A stretch of DNA of 39,052 bases, taken from a virus. The DNA is taken from IMG/VR virus record IMGVR_UViG_3300045995_000561, positions 1 through 39,052 of that record. One strand, 5' to 3'. Both the position numbers and the translations under genes were made by a program. Shown here one piece after another: positions 31,559 through 39,019 of this stretch; within the stretch, counting starts at the first letter, position 1; the number at the start of each line of letters is the position of its first letter. A model generated the notes under the pieces. It ran no database searches and was not told the origin of the DNA. It was given only the letters and a program-made list of their open reading frames with translations.

Positions 31559-33036
31559 GACCGACCTCCGTTGTTACTCGATGGCTTGCCTGATGGCCTG
31601 CCAGCCATCGCGGGTGGCATTGGTATCTTGGTTGCGGCTGTTTGAGGTTTCGCACTAGAAGGAATCTTCTGATCCGGCGGAGCCGTTCCAGGAACAACAT
31701 CGCCCGGTATCGGCGGGAGAACGGCTTCGCCCGTTGTTGTGCCCGTCTCACGAGCGGCGACGGCCACGTGAACGCCTGCCGGTGGCACGCCTGCCTCTGG
31801 CCTCAGCAACGTCAGGTCATTCGCGACGATCGCAGCGATCGACGACTCGCGAGTGAAACCAGAGTTGCACAGCGTCAGCAGCGTAGCGCCATGAACTTGC
31901 ATTACCTGCGCGATCTCGATCTCAGACTGCCGCAGTGCTGCGATGTCCTTCGTGTCATACCAAAGAGACACCCCTGCGGGCTTGGCGCCGGGAACAAACT
32001 TTTCGAGGGCCGCACATACGGACCGCCACAATGGTCGCATCGTCAGGTCGGAGAATCGACGCATCGCCGTCTGGTAGTTGCTGTAGGTGGCGCTGGCCAA
32101 ACCCTCGGACAGACCGACGACAATGGGTGGGACTCCGCCTGCGGCAGCTATACGCGTCTCGCCGGCGCCCTGCACAGTCTTAAAGTCCAACTGACCGAGC
32201 GTGTTACCGACGACTGTCGCGTCGCTACCCTGGTCGAGGACGATGGGTCGCCAGGCATTCTCAACCCCGCCGAACCGCTCTTGGAATCGCTCGACAACGC
32301 GGTCGACCGTGTCCGGACGCAGCTTCTGGGCATACTTCACGATCATGTTCGGAGTTGCCGCATGGTCTAGGTAGGCGCTCTTGTATTGGGTCATGCCACT
32401 GTCGGCCATGACCTCGCGAATGATCGGCGTCAGCCAGCTCATCCCGCGGAAGTTCGCCTGCGGGTCGGGGTACGGCGACCAGTGCGCGATCTCGTCGACC
32501 GTGAACAAATGCCCCGTGTTCGGATTGGGCAGGCCGGGCGTAGGGTTACGTGGATCCCAGTCGTAGCCAACGATCTCCCGGTATTCGCCGCCCATCGGCG
32601 CCGGAACCTTACGCGACACGATCGTGATCTCATCTGGCGGCAACCGGACGAGCAGGTCATCCTCGGCCTTCCAAATGAACGAGTTACCGGACAACGAAAC
32701 GTCCTGCTCCATCCGCGCCAGCAGCTCACCAGTCGTCTGGTTCGGCGCTGGATGCTCCAGAATGGTCAGGCTCGTGTTACCGTATAGCCGTTTGTCAGCT
32801 TTACTGCGGAATTGGAAGGTGGCCTCGCTGAACAACATCATCCTGGCCAAGATGACGGCGAAGACGATCCCGTTCGTTTGATACGCTTCGCGGCATTGCT
32901 GGGCGATCTGCTGGGCGCTCGTCTCACGGTTGGAGTCCATACCGTAGGTCATCATTACGGCGCCGCCGGAGGCCATGCCCTCGTAATAGCCCTGGCTGCG
33001 GTAGCGAGTCTCCAGGCGGTCAAGAAGCCTCGTCAT
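31555..33036 (-). CDS. Portal protein (HK97 type)
   Basis: The 493-residue product follows the HK97 portal pattern: YQTNGIVFAVILARMMLFSEA near 52-72, an EHPAPNQTTGELLARMEQD helix, SGNSFIWKAEDDLL, and the long portal core with WLTPIIREVMADSG and YLDHAATPNMIV; a wing-to-stem region follows at about 290-370 (GVPPIVVGLSEGLASATYSNYQ). The C-terminal 60 residues are Pro/Gly/Thr-rich and flexible. The ATG at 33036 follows a GGGAGG site. It forms the dodecameric ring at the head vertex that docks terminase. Confidence 0.92.
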   Translation of the reverse strand: MTRLLDRLETRYRSQGYYEGMASGGAVMMTYGMDSNRETSAQQIAQQCREAYQTNGIVFAVILARMMLFSEATFQFRSKADKRLYGNTSLTILEHPAPNQTTGELLARMEQDVSLSGNSFIWKAEDDLLVRLPPDEITIVSRKVPAPMGGEYREIVGYDWDPRNPTPGLPNPNTGHLFTVDEIAHWSPYPDPQANFRGMSWLTPIIREVMADSGMTQYKSAYLDHAATPNMIVKYAQKLRPDTVDRVVERFQERFGGVENAWRPIVLDQGSDATVVGNTLGQLDFKTVQGAGETRIAAAGGVPPIVVGLSEGLASATYSNYQTAMRRFSDLTMRPLWRSVCAALEKFVPGAKPAGVSLWYDTKDIAALRQSEIEIAQVMQVHGATLLTLCNSGFTRESSIAAIVANDLTLLRPEAGVPPAGVHVAVAARETGTTTGEAVLPPIPGDVVPGTAPPDQKIPSSAKPQTAATKIPMPPAMAGRPSGKPSSNNGGRS

Positions 33037-33371
33037 TTAGCCTCCCGCCACCTGTCCAAAATCTCCTCGTGCCGCGTCTTCATCTCATCGGCCTTGTTCG
33101 CCGGCCGTCCATCCCGCAGTACTGCGTCCACCCCGAGCAGCCCGGCGAACAGAATGAGGACCAGCCCGACCGCCCACAGTGCGATCAGCCACGCGCCACC
33201 GACAGCCAGCGCAGCCGCGTAGACGAGTTGCGCGATCGGGCTAGTAGCCGCCTTTACCCATGCGCGGAGGCGTCGACTTGCCGCCGCTCTTGCCCGCCGC
33301 ACCCTTCGCGGCGGCTTTTCCGCTGGCAGACTTTCCACCGGTGGGCTTTTTCGACCCTTGATTAGATGCAA
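33033..33371 (-). CDS. Small membrane protein of unknown function (start uncertain)
   Basis: The clearly coding part (from about 33236 to the TGA at 33033) encodes one or two membrane helices, roughly PIAQLVYAAALAVGGAWLI then ALWAVGLVLILFAGLL, and ends with a charged helix (MKTRHEEILDRWREAK). No good ATG or ribosome binding site precedes it: the longest frame uses TTG at 33371, and GTG codons at 33338 and 33305 are alternatives. The upstream part overlaps the Lys/Gly-rich gene in another frame. The ATGA stop overlap couples it to the portal gene. Function unknown. Confidence 0.55.
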   Translation of the reverse strand: MHLIKGRKSPPVESLPAEKPPRRVRRARAAASRRLRAWVKAATSPIAQLVYAAALAVGGAWLIALWAVGLVLILFAGLLGVDAVLRDGRPANKADEMKTRHEEILDRWREAK

Positions 33372-33414
33372 GTCTGCCGTCCCTAGCGGTTCCTTTGCTT
33401 GGCGGTGCGCCCAT
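33241..33414 (-). CDS. Small basic Lys/Gly/Ala-rich protein
   Basis: 57 residues from ATG 33414 (a TTG at 33423 adds three). Very rich in Lys, Gly, Ala, Ser and Pro, with short near-repeats (GGKSASGKAAAKGAAGKSGGKS pattern), so it is probably unstructured and nucleic-acid binding by composition, like small basic DNA-condensing or scaffold peptides. No family recognised. It ends where the membrane protein gene's hydrophobic part begins. Confidence 0.6.
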   Translation of the reverse strand: MGAPPSKGTARDGRLASNQGSKKPTGGKSASGKAAAKGAAGKSGGKSTPPRMGKGGY

Positions 33415-33428
33415 CGGACTCAACCCAT

Positions 33429-33605
33429 CTACGCGGTAGGAGTCGGCGGCGCAGCCGTCACAACGTTAATCTGATCGACGTTGGTCTCAATCGCGTCTGC
33501 TGCAGTCTGCGCGACCACAACCTGTGCCTGCGCATCAGCCTGCAACTGTGCGATCGTTGCCGCATCCGCACTATCCGTAGCCTGTGCTGCAACAAGAGCC
33601 CGTGT
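33429..33605 (-). pseudogene. Frame-shifted tail of the coiled-coil gene
   Basis: Read one base out of frame from the upstream gene, this stretch encodes about 58 residues that look real: a helical run (ALVAAQATDSADAATIAQL, QADAQAQVVVAQTAADAI) ending NVVTAAPPTPTA. It lacks a start codon after the in-frame TGA at 33606-33608. The sequence continues the coiled-coil style of the upstream gene, so a single-base indel, a real disruption or a programmed shift has separated the halves. Confidence 0.6.
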
Positions 33606-33774
33606 TCACAGCAGTAAGCGCATCCCGAAGCGACGCTACTTGAGTTCCGATTACGCTAGTCAGTTTGGTCACAGCGGCGCCAAGATCGGCAACAGCGGTA
33701 GCAAGATCAGCCATTTTAGCCTCTATCTTTGTTAGTCGAGCGATAACTTCGTTCTTGAACGAGACCCATCCCAT
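33571..33774 (-). CDS. Coiled-coil protein, N-terminal part (likely frameshifted)
   Basis: 67 residues as read from ATG 33774 (AGGA five bases upstream). Residues about 12-55 form a clear heptad pattern (LTKIEAKMADLATAVADLGA, then VTKLTSVIGTQVASLRDAL). The last 13 residues (about VNTGSCCSTGYG) do not fit and end at TAG 33571, where the +1 frame continues with matching helical sequence to 33429. An undisturbed product would be about 113 residues. A role as an internal virion or assembly peptide is inferred from its place upstream of portal. Confidence 0.65.
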   Translation of the reverse strand: MGWVSFKNEVIARLTKIEAKMADLATAVADLGAAVTKLTSVIGTQVASLRDALTAVNTGSCCSTGYG

Positions 33775-33775
33775 G

Positions 33776-33982
33776 CTAATCCTGCACTGACGGCATATCC
33801 GGATACTTCTTCTTCACCGCAGCTTTCACCTGGGCCTGTTCGGCCGGCGTGCCGACCTGGGCGACACGCGCCAGCGCATTCGCGGCGTGACGTCGATCCG
33901 GAATCGGATATTTCCGTTCGGCCGGAATGGCGAACGTCTGATCGGCGAGGGCTTTCCGCTTCTTCGCAGTCAGATCGGCCAT
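33776..33982 (-). CDS. DUF6582-like small protein
   Basis: 68 residues from ATG 33982, whose A is shared with the upstream stop (TGATG). The product starts MADLTAKKRKALADQTFAIP and contains ERKYPIPDRRHAANALARV then VKAAVKKKYPDM, a pattern I recognise as the DUF6582 type found in actinophage structural regions. It is short, basic and helical. Function unknown; the motif FAIPAERKYPIPDRRHAANAL is highly characteristic. Confidence 0.75.
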   Translation of the reverse strand: MADLTAKKRKALADQTFAIPAERKYPIPDRRHAANALARVAQVGTPAEQAQVKAAVKKKYPDMPSVQD

Positions 33983-34125
33983 CACATGCCCGGCATCCCG
34001 GGGATCGACGGGCTAGCCATATCCTGCGTCCCGCAACACGTCGTGTCGGACGTGCCCGCATCACCCATCGCAACCGCACACTCACCCGTGCAGTCCGTGT
34101 TCGTCTGCGTGATGTCCTGACTCAT
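33982..34125 (-). CDS. Small Cys/Asp-rich peptide of unknown function
   Basis: 47 residues from ATG 34125 (ATGA overlap with the upstream gene's stop) to TGA 33982. Begins MSQDITQTNTDCTGECAVAM and contains a CC pair (SDTTCCGTQDM) and a Met/Pro/Gly end (IPGMPGM). Four Cys suggest metal binding or disulfides. Supported by overlap at both ends with flanking genes, not by homology. Confidence 0.6.
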   Translation of the reverse strand: MSQDITQTNTDCTGECAVAMGDAGTSDTTCCGTQDMASPSIPGMPGM

Positions 34126-34289
34126 GATTTCACCGTCCCCCAATGACCGTCCGCACGATCCAGGAACGTGGCACCCGCAGCCTCCCTGTCGTCCGGATTC
34201 GTTGCCGCAACAACCGCATCCTGATACGTACTCTTGTCAGCCGCCGACATGAAAATCCCCAAGTCGTCAACCGGCACATAGACGGTCAT
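34122..34289 (-). CDS. Small protein of unknown function
   Basis: 55 residues from ATG 34289 (shares its A with the preceding TGA) to TGA 34122. It reads MTVYVPVDDLGIFMSAADKS then YQDAVVAATNPDDREAAGAT and a Trp-containing end, a small soluble acidic helical product. Overlap coupling on both sides supports that it is translated. No family recognised. Confidence 0.6.
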   Translation of the reverse strand: MTVYVPVDDLGIFMSAADKSTYQDAVVAATNPDDREAAGATFLDRADGHWGTVKS

Positions 34290-34534
34290 CAGGCTTCTCC
34301 CGCACCTTCAGTCACGGCGACGTTGTCATCCCAATCGACGACGGAGTAACCCCCACTGCCGGCGGTGTCGCCAGTGAAAGGCTGCCGACCCGTCGCCGCG
34401 AGCGCACCACCGTACGTTTCGGCTGCACCCTTCACCGCCGACACATCCGACGACGGACCCGGCTGCGACACATGCCCGCCCGCCGGGACCTCGCCGGGAA
34501 GACCGTTCCGTACCTGCTTCTCGGTCAACGCCAT
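34289..34534 (-). CDS. Small acidic Gly-rich protein of unknown function
   Basis: Start chosen as ATG 34534, preceded by GAGGAG with six-base spacing; product 81 residues, beginning MALTEKQVRNGLPGEVPAGG and rich in Gly, Ala, Ser, Thr and acidic residues near the end (VVDWDDNVAVTEGAGEA). A GTG at 34660 in the same frame would add 42 residues including a Cys pattern (RCSERWTACGVCGEKPGPDAG). If real, the gene fills the otherwise empty 34535-34667 stretch; its codon pattern is not decisive. Confidence 0.55.
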   Translation of the reverse strand: MALTEKQVRNGLPGEVPAGGHVSQPGPSSDVSAVKGAAETYGGALAATGRQPFTGDTAGSGGYSVVDWDDNVAVTEGAGEA

Positions 34535-34667
34535 CTGTTTCTCCTCAATCGCGCTCGTACCTGCATCGGGCCCGGGCTTCTCGCCACATACACCACACGC
34601 CGTCCAACGCTCCGAACATCTCGGAACATTACCGGCCCACGGCGCGCCCTGAGCACGCACCGTTTAC

Positions 34668-34973
34668 TCACCAACGTCTCGACCTGATCTCTGAAGTACC
34701 CGTAATAGCCCACTGATGCCGCAACGCGCGCCGTATCCGCGGCCCCTCAGCCCTATTGCAGGATGCATGCGTCACACGGCCGCCCTCGACCTCTGTCGAA
34801 CCGCCGAACGCCCGCGGCACAACATGATCGAGATCGAGCTGCTGTTCCGGCCACATCGTCTGCCCACACAGCGGGCACGGCTGAAAATGTGCTAGGGGCA
34901 GTAGCCGGCGCCGTTCCTTCTGATGTTCATTGCCGAGACCGCGCTCGGTCGTTGTTCCCCGCGTCTTCGCCAT
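34668..34973 (-). CDS. HNH endonuclease of the packaging region
   Basis: 101 residues with the HNH core: Cys33-x2-Cys36, DLDHVVPRAFGG (Asp49-His50), RVTHASCNRAEG (His69 and Cys72-Asn73). The Cys pairs would bind zinc. HNH proteins encoded next to terminase are a widespread part of long-tailed phage packaging and support terminase cutting (established for HK97-type phages), so this is likely part of the packaging machine rather than a homing enzyme. The ATG at 34973 shares its A with the stop of the 26-residue gene. Confidence 0.88.
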   Translation of the reverse strand: MAKTRGTTTERGLGNEHQKERRRLLPLAHFQPCPLCGQTMWPEQQLDLDHVVPRAFGGSTEVEGGRVTHASCNRAEGPRIRRALRHQWAITGTSEIRSRRW

Positions 34974-35053
34974 CAGCGACGCTCCACATCATCCGGACAT
35001 CCCGGCGCATGATCCGGCAGAGTGTCACCGCACGTCCGACACCGACGAACCAT
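34973..35053 (-). CDS. 26-residue Cys-rich (zinc knuckle-like) peptide
   Basis: ATG 35053 begins directly after the thermonuclease-fold gene's stop and the frame ends at 34973, sharing a base with the HNH start. The peptide starts MVRRCRTCGDTLPDHAPGCP and has three Cys and one His (C5-x2-C8 then H15, C19), a minimal zinc knuckle pattern. Zero-gap coupling on both sides supports that it is translated despite its size. Confidence 0.6.
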   Translation of the reverse strand: MVRRCRTCGDTLPDHAPGCPDDVERR

Positions 35054-35419
35054 CTACGTTGCCGGCCTTGGCCACGGCGGGAGCGCCTTAGCCCCCTTAT
35101 CAGCCCACCTAGCCGCCCAATTCGCCGCGACCAACTCCGTGACGAGATCAGCACCTGCTAATTCGACGTCCGCGTCGACCCGGCCGCCGTATTTATCCCA
35201 GTTCACACTCGTCAACACAACCGGCTGGCCGACGGGCAGCAACGCACGAAGGTTGTCCCGCGCCTCGGCGCCGCCCGGCGCGGCCAACTCGCGCGCGTTA
35301 CACCCGTTTAAACGCACCGCCGTGCGGAACGCCAGATCGAAGCCGAGATCGACACTAGCCGTGAACGTGTCACCATCGTGGACGGACACCACCGTCGCCG
35401 CATACCTGTACAACGCCAT
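35054..35419 (-). CDS. Thermonuclease-fold (SNase-like) protein
   Basis: 121 residues from ATG 35419, which shares a base with the methyltransferase stop. It matches the staphylococcal nuclease fold: VVSVHDGDTFT (DGD at 15-17), VRLNGCNARE (Arg36, Glu44) and KYGGRV (Arg80), in the right order and spacing. The residue matching the metal-binding Asp40 of the staphylococcal enzyme is Asn41 here, so activity may be altered. Location among packaging genes suggests a DNA-processing role. Confidence 0.8.
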   Translation of the reverse strand: MALYRYAATVVSVHDGDTFTASVDLGFDLAFRTAVRLNGCNARELAAPGGAEARDNLRALLPVGQPVVLTSVNWDKYGGRVDADVELAGADLVTELVAANWAARWADKGAKALPPWPRPAT

Positions 35420-36756
35420 CACGCATCCACCAGAATCCCACAACGTTCCAGCCGCGCCTCGATCAACGAACGATACTCGGGCATCAGCTCAATGCCGATC
35501 GAATCGAAACCTTCCAACACAGCGGCTTCCAACGTAGTCCCACTGCCAGTGAACGGGTCCAAGACCACGCCGCCGGGCGGGGTGACCAGCCGGACCAGCC
35601 ACCGCATCAGCTCCAACGGCTTTACCGTCGGATGTGGTGAGACGCCCTCAACCTGCGGACGTTCCTTACGGCTTGCCTTCGCCGTGTAACGGAATACGGG
35701 GAAGAAACGCGAGGCGCCACCCGAATCCCCCATACTTCGAGGGCCATGCGGATCCTTATAGCCATCAAGCCCACCGTAGACCTGGCGTTGTGATGTCATA
35801 GCCGGGTAGTTACCCGCTGGACGATTTCCGCTTTGCCCGTCCATTTCCCGTACCGCGCACGCGTCCACGCACGCGTCCGCGCAGTCTGGGTCGTGGGTGA
35901 GGATAAGATTCGACGGCCAACGACCCTGCGTGGTCGTCTTACCGACCCGGCACCCGTCCACGTTGATCGCACCCGTGCCGTACCGCAGCACATTCGCAGC
36001 CACCGTCCCCCACAACGGCTTACGCGCCACCACAATCGGCTCGTGCGCCGGTTTCAACGCCGTACCCCAACCCTGCCAACACTTCGCCGCATCCGTAGCC
36101 GGTGCGGTAATAGTCCCCGGGTCCCCAATACCACTAGCAAGCCAAGACGTCGTCGTCGACCTCTGTCGACCAGCCACTACTTCCCGCTCTGCATTACGGA
36201 GAACGTCGCCCCACAATGGATCGAGCCCCAACAACTCCTGCAACGGCTGCCACCACCTATACTGCGGAAACTGGTGATGCTCCCAATTCCAACACGCGCT
36301 AGCGTTAGCCCTTGCTCCGACGACCCGCTCAGCTACATCCGCCCGCGAAAGTCCCTTTGCGTGCCTTCGCTCCGACAGATGTTCAGCGAACGCCCTCTGA
36401 GAGCCGACCCCCGGACGCCTATCGAGTGCCTTACCCACGTCCTGCGATTTTGGGAATCCCGACCCATACACCCAATGAATCGAGTCTCGAATCTCGAAGC
36501 CTGCATCCTCAACCGCGCACACCATCCGGTGATACGTACGCGTCCCGCCGAACGCTAACAGATATCCGCCCGGTTTCAGTACTCGTAGGCATTGCTGCCA
36601 CACTTTCGAATCGTTCGCGATACCCGACCCGTCCCACTGCTTCCCCATAAACGCCAACTCGTACGGCGGATCGGTCACCACAGCGTCTACCGAATCAACT
36701 GGCGCCCCTGCTAACACGTCGCGACAATCGCCGTCGAGCGCCCACGCCCGCGCCAT
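35419..36756 (-). CDS. DNA methyltransferase (DPPY type, beta class order)
   Basis: Start set at ATG 36756, which shares a base with the terminase stop (TGATG); an upstream ATG at 36873 would overlap terminase by 118 bases. The 445-residue product has motif IV DPPY at 29-32 and motif I-like DPFTGSGTT near 400-408, the circular order of beta-class amino-methyltransferases (N6-adenine or N4-cytosine). Residues about 121-180 between them resemble an inserted helix-turn-helix-like segment (LSERRHAKGLSRADVAERV). Likely protects phage DNA from host restriction; the target base is not visible. Confidence 0.85.
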   Translation of the reverse strand: MARAWALDGDCRDVLAGAPVDSVDAVVTDPPYELAFMGKQWDGSGIANDSKVWQQCLRVLKPGGYLLAFGGTRTYHRMVCAVEDAGFEIRDSIHWVYGSGFPKSQDVGKALDRRPGVGSQRAFAEHLSERRHAKGLSRADVAERVVGARANASACWNWEHHQFPQYRWWQPLQELLGLDPLWGDVLRNAEREVVAGRQRSTTTSWLASGIGDPGTITAPATDAAKCWQGWGTALKPAHEPIVVARKPLWGTVAANVLRYGTGAINVDGCRVGKTTTQGRWPSNLILTHDPDCADACVDACAVREMDGQSGNRPAGNYPAMTSQRQVYGGLDGYKDPHGPRSMGDSGGASRFFPVFRYTAKASRKERPQVEGVSPHPTVKPLELMRWLVRLVTPPGGVVLDPFTGSGTTLEAAVLEGFDSIGIELMPEYRSLIEARLERCGILVDA

Positions 36757-38210
36757 CAATAAATCCCCACATCGTCCGGTGCGAGCATATCCGCTTCTAA
36801 CCCCCACGCGGCCAACGTCACCGCCACCAAAGGGCTGATATCGACGGTTAGCGCCTGACGGTCCCACGCCCACGCGTCCGCCACCCGACGCTGCTGCGCA
36901 CCTGCTATCGCCGCGTCAAGACTGTCCTGACCTAGATGACGAAGCGTCTTCGTGTCCGTCGCCGCATCAAACAGTTGCCCGCACGCCTGCGCCACATCCC
37001 GCGCCGTAGTGCGCGTGACCACAACCCCCGCAGCCTCAACCTCGTCGATCAGCGAGCCGGCCGGCGAACCGGGATCAATCACCACGGCTGTCGGATCATA
37101 CTCGTCAGCCATACGCGCGATCTCTTTCACAACCCACGCCGTGCCACGATCGCGCATCGCAACCTCAACATGCAGCAGTCCGTCACTACGTTTGCTCGCC
37201 ACACCGATCACCGCCGACGAACGGTCCGGCGTCACATCAACCGCGAACGCAACCCCCGGGCCGGCCTGCGAACGCGTATCGCGGCCACGATCCCAATCGT
37301 CTTTACGAATAACCTGCCACGCATTCGCCTTATCGGTTGGATACTGGCCGATCCCCAAACGTTCCCGCGCGAAAATGTGCGGCGCAAGTGCGGCCCGCTC
37401 ACGCGCGATGTACTCCTGCGAAATCCCGTGACCCGGCAGGTTCATCGCCGGATTCGTCTTCGCCCACGTCTCTAGCGCGGCCGGATCATCGTCCGGACTT
37501 GCGCTCCACTCAAAAAACGCTAGCGACGGATCGTCCCCGGCAAGCCCACGCTTCCGCACCGCACCCAACTGTGTCGATGTCGGCATACCCGCCGTCGAGA
37601 AGTACCAGACCTGCGCATTAGGCCGCGTCGACAATGTTGGCAACAATGCGGCCATATTCTCGTCGTCAAGATTGTGCGCCTCATCCAAAATCACACAATC
37701 GCCGGTGAAACCACGGCCGCTGCCGCCCGTACGCGCAAGAAACTTCAGCCGCGCCCCCGATCGCAGCTCGATCGCCTCGGCGCCGTGCTGCGTCCGAACC
37801 TTACTAACCTCGCGATCAAGACTCGGACAGTCCTGGATCAACCGCAAGATTCGGAGGAAGCCCTCGCTTGCGGTTTTAAATTCGTGAGCTGAATGGACGA
37901 TCAACTCTTCGCCCAGCAGGAACAACCCGGCCAGCTCGCGAGCCTCGATCACAGCGCCCTTACCGTTCTGCCTTGACACGATCAACGCAACTTCGAACGC
38001 CGCCCAATGGTTGCAGCGCTCCTCAGCCAGTCCCTGCGCCAGCACGTACTGCTGCCACTCGTCCAGCCGCAAACCAGCCATGCGGGCTAGATCGACCGCG
38101 TCCTGACCCTGCGACGACCTCACATGGCGTGGCACCGACACCAGATTCGGCCGGGTGCTACCCCGAAGCCTCACGCGCTGCGCGGCGGGCGCGAAGGTCG
38201 TCAAGGTCAC
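36756..38210 (-). CDS. terL: Terminase large subunit
   Basis: The 484-residue product has the ATPase of large terminases: Walker A SRQNGKG (79-85), Walker B CVILDEAHN (172-180, Asp176-Glu177) and coupling motif FSTAG (204-208). The C-terminal nuclease shows Asp325 in AFAVDVTPDRSS, Asp379 in VVIDPGSPAG and Asp457 in DISPLVAVTLAAWG. A GTG at 38210 is used here, but it abuts its AGGAG; a TTG at 38204 lies five bases after that site and may be the true start. It cuts and translocates DNA into the prohead. Confidence 0.95.
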   Translation of the reverse strand: MTLTTFAPAAQRVRLRGSTRPNLVSVPRHVRSSQGQDAVDLARMAGLRLDEWQQYVLAQGLAEERCNHWAAFEVALIVSRQNGKGAVIEARELAGLFLLGEELIVHSAHEFKTASEGFLRILRLIQDCPSLDREVSKVRTQHGAEAIELRSGARLKFLARTGGSGRGFTGDCVILDEAHNLDDENMAALLPTLSTRPNAQVWYFSTAGMPTSTQLGAVRKRGLAGDDPSLAFFEWSASPDDDPAALETWAKTNPAMNLPGHGISQEYIARERAALAPHIFARERLGIGQYPTDKANAWQVIRKDDWDRGRDTRSQAGPGVAFAVDVTPDRSSAVIGVASKRSDGLLHVEVAMRDRGTAWVVKEIARMADEYDPTAVVIDPGSPAGSLIDEVEAAGVVVTRTTARDVAQACGQLFDAATDTKTLRHLGQDSLDAAIAGAQQRRVADAWAWDRQALTVDISPLVAVTLAAWGLEADMLAPDDVGIY

Positions 38211-38409
38211 TCCTGCTTTCCGCCGGCACTAGTCGGTCAATCTCCACCAACAACAACCGGAGTTCCCGGGCGACCGTCGCCATAGACGCATCCTCTGACC
38301 GGTCCAACTCGCGCGCCAGCACCAACGCGGCCTGGCCCAACCCCGACGATGCGCGCTCCGCTAAATCCGAAGAAACGGCGCGCTCAACCGGACCGGGCTG
38401 CATCGTCAT
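38158..38409 (-). CDS. Candidate terminase small subunit
   Basis: 83 residues from ATG 38409 (ATGA overlap with the preceding stop) to 38158, overlapping the terminase start by about 50 bases. Residues about 25-60 are a two-helix pattern (AALVLARELDRSEDASMATV, ARELRLLLVEIDRL) with an Arg-rich end (LRARRAARE). Such short helical proteins sit directly before terL in many actinophages and have been annotated as small terminases. DNA-binding is not demonstrated here. Confidence 0.6.
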   Translation of the reverse strand: MTMQPGPVERAVSSDLAERASSGLGQAALVLARELDRSEDASMATVARELRLLLVEIDRLVPAESRSDLDDLRARRAAREASG

Positions 38410-38735
38410 CGCTGCAAGCCATTCTTCTTATCGTGGATGCGTTTCTTCTGTACCGCCCCCGCATGCGCCCACTTAGTCCGACGAGCCGCATCCCCTACCG
38501 CCTCGTCGTCCGTCCGAGCCGGCGGGAACAACTCCATCATATCCGCCGCCTCAAGAATCGTTTGGGCGAGAGCGCGTGCGTCCTTCGGTTTTAGAGAACG
38601 ACCCTCATTGGGACCCATGAATACGTGGACTAGACCCTCAATGCCATGAACGACTAGACCATTACCATCAACGTCTATAATTACATCCCCGCCATAAACT
38701 CCCGGGGGGAGAGCCAAATGTCGGTCGTTGCCCAT
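38406..38735 (-). CDS. First gene of the late operon, unknown function
   Basis: 109 residues from ATG 38735, preceded by GGGGAG with four-base spacing. Part one is beta-rich (VYGGDVIIDVDGNGLVVHGI and HVFMGPNEGRSL); part two is helical with a charged basic end (WAHAGAVQKKRIHDKKN). No family recognised. It is the most upstream minus-strand gene visible and follows the non-coding control region, so any late promoter would act just above it. Confidence 0.65.
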   Translation of the reverse strand: MGNDRHLALPPGVYGGDVIIDVDGNGLVVHGIEGLVHVFMGPNEGRSLKPKDARALAQTILEAADMMELFPPARTDDEAVGDAARRTKWAHAGAVQKKRIHDKKNGLQR

Positions 38736-38934
38736 TGCACTCCCCTTAAGGAATCAACGCAATAGAAACGCCCCATGTTATATAGAAGGAAAATGTTAGG
38801 GAGCTAGATCGCTAAGGACCTACCCCCGGAAAAATCTTGACAAAAACTCTGGACGCGATGGCCGTGACCAGCTAGACTAATAGTTAGAAAAGAGGAAGTG
38901 CAGGGGCCAGTGCCCGCCACCTCTAAAGCCCCAA

Positions 38935-38993
38935 AGTTAGCCGCAAGTTAGCTAATCGGGATTCTTAACAAGAAGTGGCTAACTCGAGTTAGC
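38935..38993. promoter_or_regulatory. GTTAGC repeats and 16-bp palindrome
   Basis: GCTAACTCGAGTTAGC (38978-38993) is a perfect palindrome; its half-site AGTTAGC also occurs at 38935-38941 and 38946-38952, both direct. Four half-sites in about 60 bp, two of them forming an inverted pair, is the form of an operator or partition/origin site for a dimeric DNA-binding protein. Confidence 0.6.
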
Positions 38994-39019
38994 TGCATTG
39001 TTGCAAATGCATTGTTGCA
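38994..39019. repeat. Two 12-bp direct repeats, 14-bp period
   Basis: TGCATTGTTGCA occurs at 38994-39005 and 39008-39019, and a further TTG follows. Each copy also has inverted ends (TGCA...TGCA). The repeats adjoin the palindrome and may be iterated protein-binding sites. Confidence 0.65.

Noticed and set aside
36757-36873. Upstream start of the methyltransferase at 36873
   Set aside because: It would overlap terminase by 118 bases; the ATG at 36756 is coupled to the terminase stop and begins the conserved part.
38837-38878. Plus-strand promoter TTGACA with TAGACT
   Set aside because: The two boxes are 30 bp apart, too far for a normal promoter, and no -10 box lies 16-18 bp from TTGACA.
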